Shown here: piece by piece, positions 46,697 to 58,600 of the stretch
Numbering within the stretch: the first letter of the stretch is position 1
How the letters are laid out: every line of letters starts with the position of its first letter
Source of the DNA: Vicia villosa
Lineage: Eukaryota > Streptophyta > Magnoliopsida > Fabales > Fabaceae
Reading direction: 5' to 3'
NCBI RefSeq assembly: GCF_029867415.1
Contig: NW_026705216.1
Location: 558,001 to 622,000, forward strand
Length of the DNA: 64,000 nt
Notes under the pieces: generated by a model
Seen by the model: only the letters and a program-made list of their open reading frames with translations
Databases searched by the model: none
Told to the model about the DNA's origin: nothing
Position numbers and translations under genes: made by a program

Positions 46697-49287
46697 TTGT
46701 TCAGTCGTTAAGGGAATGCCTATCATTAAAAATAAAACAAACTTTGCTCAGAGATTTGAAAAATGGCGCCACCCTCCATCTTCGTCTTCAACCTCAAGCT
46801 CCATCAATTCAAATTTCTGAACTCTCTCAACTCTCAACCATTTGCAATGATGTAAACATGAAACTTGCTCTAAATTCACTCACGATTCTAAATATGTAAC
46901 TAACATGAATTAATATTAACTACATCTAACTAATTTACCAGAAATCGTGAAGAACCCTAAAATTTCAAAATCAAATTAAATGACTATACTGCAAGATAAA
47001 TGGATGATGATAGAGGGTTTTCAATCCTCTGATGATGCTGAACAAGATAGAATCGAGCTATTTCACAAAGAGTACTTAAATTAGAGAAGTGAGGTTCAGG
47101 AACTTACCTCTGAAAATGGAGGTCGTGAGGATGATTGAGAGCACCTGGGCTTGAATGAATGATCTCAATAGCTTCCCTGAGACTCAATGATGCTAACTGA
47201 ATGCTTGTTGGAGCTTGAATCCTCCTGAATTGCTCTATGGTCCTCCCTCGATTTCAGCTTCAAGTGAACATGGAGGGTGTTGATTCTTGAGTTACAGATG
47301 AGCTGCAGCCATCTGGTTAGCTTCACTATGACCTGAGGAGTGTGCCTGGATGATTGGCTTGGCTCAGAACCTCCTGAATTACTCCATGGACCTCCAACTG
47401 CAAATGCTCCAAAGTGAGAGCAACAATGGTGTTCCTCCACTTACAGAAGTGATCCAGGTGCTTGGATCACCTCAAATGACCTCCCTTGAGATGTTAGAAT
47501 GCTTACTTTCCAAAGATGAGCTCTGGTTTGAAGAAAACGATTCTTCTTGCCAAAGAACTTTGAAAAACAATAAGCATGAGAAGAGAAAGAGAAAGCAAGG
47601 AATTGAGTTGCTTTGGTGTGGTTTCTGAATGAGAATGAGGCCTTTATTTATAGGGAATTGGTTCAGAGTAATTGATCATAGTAAGCTTGCTTAATGAGGT
47701 GAGTTTGGTTTCTTAGCCATGAAGAAAGTTTGAAAATATCCCAAATGCAATGATGCATTTTCGGGCTAGCTTCCCCAACCATTGATCTTGCATGATCTTA
47801 GGGAACATTTCTGATTCAGAGGAGAGTTCTAATTGGCTTAGAGCAAGATTCCTTGATGATTCACCATTTGCCATAAATTCAAAAATGCAATCATTACATA
47901 ATCACATGCCTTTGTTTTTGGGAATCTTCTCTAATCCTTATGCAATGATGAATTTGAATGTATGGCATGTCTTCAGATGTATTAGAGGTCGTGTAGCATC
48001 ATTTAGTGAAGCAAAATGCACAAAATTGCAAAGTTTCAAATTGTACATGACCTATAATTTCACTTCATGAGGCCAACTTTGAACAAGCATAACTCCTAGA
48101 TCAAATTGAATTTGGAGAAGGTTGAACACAATTTGGAAAGCCCTAAACATCTACTTCAAATCATTAGTTTATGTCTTCTTCAGAATCATTTGGGAAATTT
48201 GTGAAAAATGAGCCCAAAGTTGGATGAAAACTAGGTTAAAACACTTAGAAAAATTTCTAAGTGTTTATGACCTAAACTTCAAAATTTCCAAAACTTCATA
48301 AATGGTTGATCTTTTGAAAAAAGTTCCTTTGTAAGATGTTGTTTTATTTTGCAAGATCTACAACTTTCATGTTGGAAGTTTTTTGAGTTGTGTAGGTGAA
48401 ATTTTGAGTTCTCACCATGCCTTCAAAAACCCTAATTCCCGACTTTTCGCTCCTTGATGAATTTCTTTGAATTTCTTTGGTCAAATGACTTTGACATCCA
48501 TATATTGATGATATTGATCTTTGAAAGTCATTTTTTGACCAAAAACCTTAAAAGTCAATGATGATCCTTCACAGTTGACTTTTTCCTGATAAAGTGAATT
48601 TTTGGGCTTTTTGTGTAGAAACAAGATCTTTTCCTCAAATGAATGATGTAAATGGATTATATTGAGGTAGTAGAGATTCTTGAATCATGTCTTGAGTTTT
48701 GGATTCATGCCCTGATTAAAAGTCAACTATCTTGGTGAATTAGGTCAAAACCCTAATTTGTCGACCATGTGAAAATAATGACTGTAGACTTTGAATTGAA
48801 GTGTGATGTCCAGTAGATCTTGTAATATGAGTTATTTGAAGATGATTGATGTCTTTGAATGGTTACCTGAGGCTTTTTAGGGTTTCCCAAAAGTGATCCC
48901 TGATTTTAGTCCTTGATAGGCTCAAAACCCTAGTCTGGTGACCTGAGTAAACCTGTACTCATATGACTGGATGTCTAATCAATCATAGATGAGAAAAGTG
49001 AAATCTTTGAGCCTCATGATTGTATTAGGGACTAATCCTTGTATTGATTGATCCTTTGCCTGAGCTTTCCTGTCTTTGAGCATCCTCGATTGGATACCAG
49101 ATGGAGAAGTGACTGCTCTGGGAACTTGTCTTGACCTGATGAAAAATCCTGAAGATATGCCATCTCAGGGGGGTCAAAAATTAGGGTATGACACAAAGGT
49201 AATTCAAATGTATTTTCAAATCATTAACCATATCAAGAAACATTCCAACGTCTATAATCAAGCTTCTTCAAGACTCACTTATGCAAG

Positions 49288-52200
49288 TGTAATACGGTGA
49301 ACTGACTTTATTTGAAAATGTCGCGGTTAAGCAAGAGTCGCCACCGACTTTTATTTTATCCAATTTTTAGGAAAGGCTAAAAGAACAGGAAAAGACCTCT
49401 TAAAAAAGATTTTGAGTTCGGGGGGTAAGTTATACAAAGGGAAGGTGTAAGGCACCCTTTGTATCCATGGTTTTCCATGGGCTCTTAATTGCTTAACTTA
49501 CTTGTTCGTTTGAATTGTTTGAAAAGATTTTGAATAAGTTTGAAGAAGAACTTTAGCTTGTAAATAAGCGTAGTCTTTTTGAATTTGATTTGAAAAGGAG
49601 GTGTGAAAAGTAACTTGAATTTTAGAGCAAGCAATTAGTAGCAACTACCCTAAGTTTTGAAATTTGTTCTTTTAGCTTTTCGGGCGAAAGGGTCTATCCA
49701 TACCATGAGAAGGCAGGAAGTCTTTCAATTGGATGTTGAAGGGTCATCGACTTATCGTTCGCCATAAGACTATACCTTGCCATAAAGAGGGCAGGTAGTC
49801 TAAGGGAAGGATATAATAGTCATTTAATCTTTAGGCAACAGGCGAGGATACCTTAGCAACTGGGACAATCATCTTTATAAGGCAACCTCGAGGGAGTTTC
49901 AATAAATTTAAGGCAACATTGCTTTAGGTATCCTCAGAATCGAGAGACTTGACTATTTAGTATACTTAGAGGCAACAGGCAACAATTAAGGCCACAGTAT
50001 AAGGCAACAAAGAAACGAGAGGGATTACCCTAAAGGTGTGTGGGTGCACAATCACGTGGTTAACTTCGATTACATTTATCTTGTAAAGTTAGTCTAGATT
50101 CAGTTCATGGTTTGCACTCCCTAATTTACTAACCACGCAGTTAAAATAAAATAAAGGCAAAAATAAAAGTTCCTACGCTATTACAATAAACACCTGTATG
50201 CGGAAATTTAAAGGCAGAAATATAAATCTAAATTATTACAATAAACACCTACAGGGAAAATAGAGACAAAATATAGAAGGAATACAATACTATTGCAAGA
50301 ATTAAACAGGCAAGGCAAATGGCATAAGACAAACCCTAGTGGGGCAAAGTTACCCATAATTAATAGAATGTGCCAGCAATGCAAGGCAGAAATTAAAATA
50401 AATAAATAATTACAATTAAAGGCACAAATTTAAATAAAGGCAGAAGGCGGAATTAAAAGGAAAAACTTTAAATGGCAAGAATATTAAACAGAAGCATTCG
50501 ACAATCACATAATATGAGATGAGAAGAGAATTTGCGCATAAAAGAAATTCAATGTTTGATTACAAAAGGCAAACCTAAGCCTTAAAAGTCAATGGCTAGA
50601 AACTAGAAACTTAAGGGTAAAATCCTAGTTGACGGACAACACCTACCTAACGTGTCATTTTTAAAGGTTAAGGTTACTGATAAAACCTAAAAATAATTAA
50701 TTTATTATTGTTAGCCTAAAAATACTAATTTTTATAAACCTAAGTCTAAAGATTAAATTATAATTAAACCTAAAGTTAAGTTAATTATTCTAAACTAAAA
50801 CTCTAAATTAAAATTAAATTAAATTATTAATCTAAAAATAAAAATTGTTATAAAAAGGTTTTTAAGAGTTTTTATAAAAAAACTAAAAAAGAACTATGTT
50901 AAAACTAAATTATTTTACTTAAAAGAGAAAAGAAAAGATTATATAAAAATAAGTAAAAAAAACCTGGTGGGAGGTGTGAGCAGCAAGGGGAGGCGTATGG
51001 CCCAGAAAAATCCATTAGGCCCAGTTGCAAAGAATCCAACGCAGGTGATTCGGTACAGCGAACTCCTTAGGACGCATCATAGAACGCATCGTACGGATCC
51101 TTAGATCTTGATTGAGAACAATCCAGCGGTCATTCACGAGGGTGCATTATAGTCCTTCATAGGCGCGCTGTATTGAATCTATAAGAAAGAAAACATAAAT
51201 AAAATAGTTGCAAACAATGGGTTCGAACCCAGGTCTGCACACTTACCAAATTCATGCGCTGGCCATCTGAGCTGGTTTTGTTCCTTAATTATATAACCAC
51301 TCAATATAAATATAATAGAAATAATGTAAAGAAACTGAAAAGTCAAAATACAAACCAGAGTGGGACCCTCATGTTCATGCGTCGCCCAATCATATTTGGA
51401 GAGAGCAAACAAGACTATTGACCAGCCATTCAGACTGGGCCACGTGCGCGAGATGAGACAAACATGGTTGACCAGCGACTAACACCATGCCTCGCGTTTG
51501 GTCAAGACTCTGCACTTACTATTCATCATCTTCTCCGCCTCACCTGCGGATTTTGTTGTAAGTTTAGCCATGGAATTACCTGCGAATTTTGCTATGATTC
51601 CCCATGGTTTTTCCTGCAATCTTGGAACCTGAAAAACACCACAAATAAATAGCAAAGACTGACCCTACTCCCCTAAATCGGACCTCCTGAGTCCATTGGT
51701 GGTGTTGGATTTGTCTATAACGACTTGCAAGTATGAAAACAAAACCCAACAACCTTCATGCCCTAACAATGGTGGATTTTGTTCTAGGCCATGAAGCTTT
51801 GATCCAAGGGTCCAAATCTCTTCTAATATGTGTCAGAAACTCAATTAAACCATTAGTTTGGATTGGAATACAAATACATGCAAAAACTAAAAATCAAAAT
51901 ATGAAAGAATATGCAAATCGTGAAATACATGTTTTAAGCATTATATGGCTTATCCTACGGTGCATTCTCACCTTATATTACCTCCACAATTGATTGGAAC
52001 GATTGTTTTGACCTGGAACTTTTTGAATAAAGAAAACAAACCTTGCACCTTCCTTTGACATTTTTGCTCTTTAAAACCCTAATGTTTCTCCACCAAATTT
52101 CGTCCTTTTGCAATGCTGAATGGACATGTATATATATGTGAAAGAATTAGGTCAATGGTTTAGGAAATATATCATATAATTTAGAGAAAAGACTTTGATT

Positions 52201-53358
52201 GAAAATTTGAATGATTTCTTTCTATTTTTGTCTCAATATTGATTCAATATTTTCCAATCACATTCACCACGAATTTTTCATCAAAATAATCATATTTGAA
52301 TGATTGGATTTGATTGTGAATATTAATCTTTGATTTAAACCAATTATTTCATATTTTACATGATTTATTAGTATTTAAATGAATTAAAATTCAAATAAAT
52401 AAAATAATTAATTTAAGGATGTTTATAAAGCCCATAGGCACGATTGGGATCCATTGTCTAGGCCCATTAGTCTAAAAACACCAAATTATGCAATTAGAGT
52501 TTTGTGTTTTTCTTGAGAATTGACCAACTTCTGAGCCTCGTATCTCCTTTAATTTTTATCATATGACCATGTTCTAGGACTTTTTAGAAACCTCAAGATG
52601 TCCTCTACAAGCTACTTTGGAACATATTTTGAATTTGAGGATTTTATCTTGAAGATATGGCTCCTGGAAGAAAACAGCTTTTTGCGAGCTTCTAGAAGGA
52701 CCTGTAATGTATTGGCTCATATCTCTTATGCGGGAGCATTTCTTGACCTTGAGCCCAACGTCAAAGTTGTAGAGAATGAAATTTCCTTGAGAATAGGCTT
52801 TGGTTGGGGAATTTCTGATAAAGTATGAGAGAGATATGATCAGTAAAAGTTGGGTTGACTTTTAGTTCAAAACCCTAAACAGAACCTTTGACTTTGGTCA
52901 ATTTATGATCTTTCCTTGATGAATCATGATCAATACTTGATAAAATGATGAATGATATTTCAAAATATTGATGTTGACCAAAAATCAGGAGTTTTGACTG
53001 TGGTTTGACCATAGTTTGACTTTTAGGTCAAATTTGTCGACTGTTGTCCATTTGAGCAGTTGACTGATCAAACTTGGGAGTCAGAGCTTGAAACTTGGCA
53101 TGAGGATCCTTTGAGGCATGTGAGAATCCATGAGGTCCACTTGAGGGGTCAGAACCTTCTTCTTGTCAAACCCCATAGTTCCTTCTTACTTTTGTGCTAG
53201 GATTTGGAAGATCCTCTTAAAGTCAAGCTCAGCTATGAGTGCCTCAGTTGACTGATCAAACTTGGGAGTCAGAGCTTAAACCCCATAGTTCCTTCTTACT
53301 TTTGTGCTAGGATTTGGAAGATCCTCTTAAAGTCAAGCTCAGCTATGAGTGCCTCAGT
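49288..53358 (-). repeat. Second long Ogre/Tat-like LTR, truncated
   Basis: The plus strand starts TGTAATACGGTGAACTGAC. In reverse complement this is an LTR 3' end ending ACCGTATTACA, preceded by GGTGGCGACTCTTGCTTAACC. The sequence runs without a recognisable gene to about 53358, where a 110-bp tandem duplication ends and different sequence begins. The TGTCATACCC terminus is missing, so the LTR lost its 5' end. A tRNA-like module lies at 51219-51275 (minus strand: AGCTCAGATGGCCAGCGC and GGGTTCGAACCC). Confidence 0.65.
53168..53358. repeat. 110-bp tandem duplication (1.7 copies)
   Basis: The unit 53168-53277 starts AAACCCCATAGTTCCTTC and is repeated from 53278 for 81 bp without visible differences. 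The end of the second copy coincides with the end of the truncated LTR. Confidence 0.9.
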
Positions 53359-53914
53359 AGGTAGGATCTTTAACTCTGGAGGATTTTGATTATGAACTCC
53401 CAAAGACTCCTCCATTTGAATCTCTACTCTAAACCCTCATTAAAGAGCGAAAAAGGGCGAACAAGAAGATCATCTTTCTGGCACGAAAACTTGCTCAGTT
53501 ACCACTTCCATCAGAGTTGTTCAATGATGGTGATAGGGACACAAAGTGGTCTTCACTTGTTTGCATGTTTGTTTTATTTTCCTGTTACTTATCTATATCT
53601 TTTTGTTGCATCTGTCTTTCCCTTTATAACTGAATTATCTTGATGATTAATGAATTATTTTGCTTTTGAAAAATTGAATCTATGTTTTCCTCTTTATTTG
53701 AATTTCCTGATCTATGTGCTTGATTTATTACCTTATCTGTTTATATTTTCTTGCTATTTTGATAATATGTCAAAGGGGGGAAAGTATACTCTTAAGGGGA
53801 GTATGGTATCTTTATATTTATCATAGAGAGTTTAACCACTCTAATCCTTTACCTTTGTTCCTTTGTTTATCCACCTCCTTGAGAGATAATTCGTCATCAT
53901 CAAAAAGGGGAGAG
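53359..53914 (+). other. 3' internal region of a Sirevirus-like element with polypurine tracts
   Basis: Mostly T-rich non-coding sequence. Purine tracts CAAAGGGGGGAAAG at 53771-53784 and AAAAAGGGGAGAG at 53902-53914, the latter directly before an LTR start. Repeated purine tracts upstream of the 3' LTR are characteristic of Sireviruses. The pol of this copy is missing. At 53414-53520 a frame reads KALIKERKRANKKIIFLARK followed by LAQLPLPSEL, possibly the end of its extra ORF. Confidence 0.5.
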
Positions 53915-54666
53915 TGTAGATCTATGTGCTTGCAGGTACAATGATCTCAATGGTCTAAATTTATGATCAAGATGGTCAAGTTATATTGATTATAAGATCA
54001 ATATGTCAAATCCAATCTCTTAAGGACGTCACCTAATGACAAGTGGCATTTGGTGAAATCCTTTATGATCTCTAGTCAAGCAGTCCTTGTTGATGGTGTC
54101 TACCAAGAAGTCTTATCAAGCCTTGTTAGATAGAAGAAGTCATGTCATATATGAAGTGATAAAACAATGATGAATCAAACAATGAATCTTGAAGCTTAGA
54201 AGGTTGTGAAATAGAGGAAGTATGAAATCTCACCCGGTCTATGTCTGAGTGGTCAAAGTATTGTAACGATACTAGAATAATTCTCAAATTACTAAGACAA
54301 TACTCACACTCACTTAAAAGTGTTTTAACCTCTCTAAATTTTCTAAAACACCTTAAAACATTTAAAGGAACCATCAAGGTGCTTGTGGAATTGACCAAGG
54401 ATGTTCCTAAACATTTAGGAAGCTTGTGCATATTGTCTAATAGATTAAGACCCTTAGCCAATTGATTAGAGCAAGGCATAAAGCTTTTTAATCGATTAAG
54501 GAAACTCGTGATTAATTAAGACATGGGATTTGTAGGTTTCCTTTTTGTGAATTAGGGTTGTCTTATTTTGAAGCTCATAATCGATTACCCCATGGTATAA
54601 TTGATTATGACATTTAAAGGCCCATGAATCTTTTTCCTTTTTAACCATATTTTTCACGCATAGATA

Positions 54667-54671
54667 GAGGG
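54667..54671. other. Target-site duplication GAGGG (left copy)
   Basis: GAGGG directly before the 5' LTR; the identical right copy is 61768-61772. This defines one intact insertion. Confidence 0.95.
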
Positions 54672-55595
54672 TGTAGATGCTTTTGATTGGCTGTATTTTT
54701 TGGTAAAACAAATAGTGTCTGTATCATGTCAAACCTGGTGTCATGATATGCATTGTTTTTGAAGTTTTTCTTGTGCAGGCTTTTACCTGATGTCAAGACC
54801 GATGTCATGACATCCGAAGCTGATGTGTTTTATTATGTTCTCAGCATGGTTGTTTGATCTGTTAAAACTTTGCGCGCCTCTTTTGGAAACTTTGGATATT
54901 GAGTTGTTTCAGAACAACGTTATGCGATGTTTATTCATAGGATCTTTGTTTTATGGAAATGGTTTTAAATTGTTTTAAAACTAATATTGGATCCAAGGCC
55001 CAGCTGCTGCAAGGTTATTTATAACATTTGAAGAAGCTGCTGTATGGGGTGGTTTTCGTTAGGGTTTGCCGTCAAGAAGTTGGTTGTGTTTTTTTCGTTT
55101 GTGTTGTAGTTTTCATGTAAGCCAAACAATCATGATGATGATTGTCTTGGTCTAGGTGTTTTGTTTTGTGTTGTAAGAAGTACTCAAAGCTTCTAAGCAA
55201 GAGTACTATTGTACTTGATCAAAGCTTTTAAGCAAGATCAAGTTGTGTTTTGAAGAGTGTCTTCTTTTGTTTTTCATCTGTTAGTTCTTCATCACTGCTG
55301 TGATTGAGGGGGAGTGAGTAGGAGCTCTGGTCTAGCGGTTTAGATTGAAGTTGCATTGGGTAGATATTAAGTGAAAGGCGTAATATTGAGTTGTATTACC
55401 TTGAATTAATATTACTTATAGTGGACTTCCTCCCTGACTTGGTAGCCCCCAGATGTAGGTGTGTTTGCACCGAACTGGGTTAACAATTTTCCTGTGTTGT
55501 TTTTCTGTTTGCACTTTGTTCATTTGTTTAAAAACATTCAGATAGTGATGTCGTGACATCCTGTAAGACATCGCGTGTCTGAGTCCAGAATTTCA
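54672..55595 (+). repeat. 5' LTR of intact Sirevirus (924 bp)
   Basis: Starts TGTAGATGC and ends CCAGAATTTCA. It matches the 3' LTR at every base except position 54973 (T; G at 61145). A TATA-like TTATTTATAA lies at about 55015-55024. A perfect 14-bp palindrome GATGTCATGACATC lies at 54801-54814, with a near copy, GATGTCGTGACATC, at about 55547-55560. The block with GGTAGCCCCCAGATG near 55441 is shared with the old LTR at 3233. Confidence 0.97.
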
Positions 55596-55597
55596 AT

Positions 55598-55609
55598 TGG
55601 TATCAGAGC
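55598..55609 (+). promoter_or_regulatory. Primer-binding site (initiator Met tRNA)
   Basis: TGGTATCAGAGC starts two bases after the LTR end. It is the standard copia primer site complementary to the 3' end of initiator methionine tRNA. Confidence 0.95.
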
Positions 55610-55664
55610 AGGCACCCTGCCTGTTTTTACTGGGTGAGATCTAGGGAAAGTATTTTCTGGTTCG

Positions 55665-58600
55665 ATGGACAAAGAAGGTGGTGGATTTATAATGAGACCA
55701 CCCATTCTGGATGGCTCTAATTATGATTATTGGAAACCTCTCATGGTGGCTTTTCTGAAATCCGTGAACAGCAAAGCATGGAGAGCTGTGAACAAAGGAT
55801 GGGAACATCCTGTTATTACTGATAAAGATGGCAACAAAACTCTTAAACCAGAGGAAGATTGGGACAAAGATGAAGAGGCATTGGCGCTTGGCAACTCTAA
55901 AGCTCTAAATGCTTTATTTAATGGAATTGACAAAAATATATTCAGACTAGTTCACCAGTGTGAACTAGCCAAAGATGTCTGGGATATCCTAAAGACTACT
56001 CATGAGGGCACCTCCAAAGTGAAGATGTCAAGACTTCAACTGCTAACTACAAAATTTGAAAATCTAAGGATGAGGGATGATGAAAGTATTAAGGATTTTC
56101 ATATGAATTTACTCGATATTGCTAACACCTCAGGAGCTTTGGGAGAAAAAATGTCTGATGAAAAGTTGGTGAGGAAAATCCTTAGATCCCTACCTAAGAG
56201 ATTTGATATGAAAGTTACAGCTATAGAAGAGGCACAGGATATCAGCAAAATGAAGGTAGAGGAGTTAATTGGATCCCTTCAAACCTTTGAGATGGGAATC
56301 AATGAAAATTCTGAAAAGAAGAACAAAAGCATAGCTTTTGTGTCCAACTCTCAAGAAGAGGTTAAGGAAAGTAGAGAAGAGAATGTATCTGAATCTATAG
56401 CTATGCTTGGTAAACAATTCAACAAAATTATGAGAAGGATGCATCAGAAGTCAAGACCTAATGTCCAGAACATCTCATCTGACATCAATAGATCTTATGA
56501 CTCTGGCAGAGGAGTTAAACCAGAAGAAAAGTACAACCACAACAAAGGGATCCAATGTCATGGATGTGAAGGGTATGGACATATTAGAGCTGAATGCCCT
56601 ACTTATCTCAAGAAACAAAAGAAAGGATTGTCAGTCTCCTGGTCTGATGAAGATTCTGAGAGTGATTTTGAAGAAGAATCAGCCAAACATGTCACAGCCC
56701 TTACTGGAGTGTGCAATTCTGATGAAGATGCTAGTGAAGATGAGCTAACCTTTGAAGAACTGGCAATTTCATACAGAAAGCTGTGTATCAGAAGTGCTGA
56801 AGTATGTCAACAAGGTGAAAAGCAGAAGAAATACATAGCCCAGTTGGAAGCTAATAACAAAGAGCTTAATGAAACTATATCTGAACTGAATGGTGAAATT
56901 ATCCTGCTACAATCCAAACTTGATCAGATGTCAAAATCAGTAAAAATGTTGAACAGTGGCACGGATATGTTGGAGGAGATCTTGCAGGTTGGAAAAAGTT
57001 CAAGAGATATGTCTGGTATAGGATTTGTTGGTGCAAAGAAAAATGTCCAAGATAGTAGCAGAACTAAACCTGAAGCTGAGATGTTGAAGCCGATGTCAAA
57101 ACATGTGACTCAACATCACGAGAAAGGTAAAATGAAGAGAAAGTTTCAAAGATGGAGATGTCATTACTGTGGAAGATTTGGACACATTAAGTCTTTTTGC
57201 TTCAGACTATATGGATATCCAGATCAAACTCCTTCTTACAAACCTAAGCAGATCATGCCCATCCAGAAGCAACAATGGAAACCTAAAAGTATGGCTTTAA
57301 TAGCCCATACATCTCTTAGAGTTTCAGCCAAAGAAGACTGGTATTTTGATAGTGGATGTTCCAGACACATGACTGGAATCAAAAATCTGCTTGTTGATAT
57401 CAAGAGTCATTCTACTAGTTATGTAACCTTTGGTGATGGAGCTAAAGGAGAAATCAAAGGAGTTGGAAAATTAGATTGTTCAGGAGTGCCAAATTTAGAA
57501 GGTGTTTTGTTGGTCAAAGGCCTGACTGCCAATCTCATAAGCATCAGTCAACTCTGTGACCAAGGATACCAAGTCAACTTCACCAAAGCTGAGTGTGTGG
57601 TTATTAATGAAGAAAAGGAAGTTGTAATGAGGGGTGTCAGATCCAAAGATAACTGCTACTTGTGGGTGTCTCATGAATCCAGCTATTCTACTGTTTGTTC
57701 TAAAGAAGAAGAAGCAAAGCTGTGGCACCAAAAACTTGGGCACCTTCATCTAAGAGGTATGAAAAGAATTATTTCTCTGGAAGCTGTAAGAGGAATTCCT
57801 AAGCTACAAATTGATGAAGGAAAAATATGTGGTGAATGTCAGGTAGGAAAACAAACCAGGATGTCACATCCAAAGGTTAAACATCTGACTACTTCCAGAG
57901 TTCTTGAACTTCTACATATGGACTTGATGGGACCAATGCAAATAGAAAGTCTTGGAGGAAAGAAATATGCTTATGTGGTTGTGGATGACTACTCCAGGTA
58001 CACTTGGGTAAACTTCATCAGAGAAAAGTCAGATGTGTTTGATGTTTTCAAGGACCTATGTCAAAGAATTCAAAGAGAAAAAGAAAATGGTGTTGTGAGA
58101 ATTAGAAGTGATCATGGAAAGGAATTTGAGAATCAAAAGTTTGCTGAGTTCTGCTCCTCTGAAGGAATACATCATGAATTCTCTTCCCCTATTACTCCAC
58201 AGCAAAATGGGGTTGTTGAAAGAAAGAATAGAACTATTCAAGAATCAGCAAGAGCCATGATCCATGCTAAGAATCTTCCTATCTACTTCTGGGCTGAAGC
58301 CATGAATACTGCTTGTTATGTCCATAATAGAGTTACCTTAAGAAAAGGAACCTCTACCACCCTGTATGAGATCTGGAAGGGAAGAAAACCCACTGTCAAA
58401 TACTTCCATGTGTTTGGTAGTAAGTGTTACATTCTTGCTGATAGAGATCACAGGAGGAAGATGGATCCCAAGAGTGATGAAGGAATCTTTCTGGGCTACT
58501 CTACAAACAGTAGAGCTTATAGAGTATTCAACTCAAGAACCAAAATAATAATGGAATCCATAAATGTTGTGGTTGATGATGTTCACAATCAAGCAGATGT

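Larger units (their letters stand above)
43074..49198 (-). mobile_element. 6115-bp solo LTR (Ogre/Tat-like) with CAAAG duplication
   Basis: The element is 43079-49193. On the minus strand it starts TGTCATACCCTAATTTTTGA and ends ACACCACA; flanking CAAAG copies lie at 43074-43078 and 49194-49198. A TG...CA structure with a perfect 5-bp duplication and no internal pol domain is best read as a solo LTR. The size and the TGTCATACCC start fit the very long LTRs of Ogre elements in pea and vetches (established for that family; membership here is inferred). Inside are repeats of CCTTGTACAAAGCCCAAGG (44140-44580) and AGGCTAACCCTTTCCAGGG (44640-44940), plus two tRNA-like modules. No gene is seen in it. 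Confidence 0.85.
42668..49287 (+). repeat. Sirevirus-like LTR split by a 6.1-kb insertion
   Basis: The LTR starts TGTTGGAACAAAATTGG at 42668 and runs to 43078, then resumes at 49199 after the inserted LTR and its duplication. It is cut at 49287 by the start of another LTR. The joined text across the insertion reads AAGCAAAGGTAATTC without a gap. The LTR end is not found. Confidence 0.65.

Noticed and set aside
46740..46860. Host gene start (ATGGCGCCACCCTCC)
   Set aside because: The frame is short and lies within the 6.1-kb LTR; no domain and no intron pattern.
50976..50989. Right end of the LTR starting at 49288 (GCAAG after CA)
   Set aside because: GCAAG occurs after GAGCA near 50981, but the terminus does not resemble TGTCATACCC and LTR-type sequence continues to about 53358.
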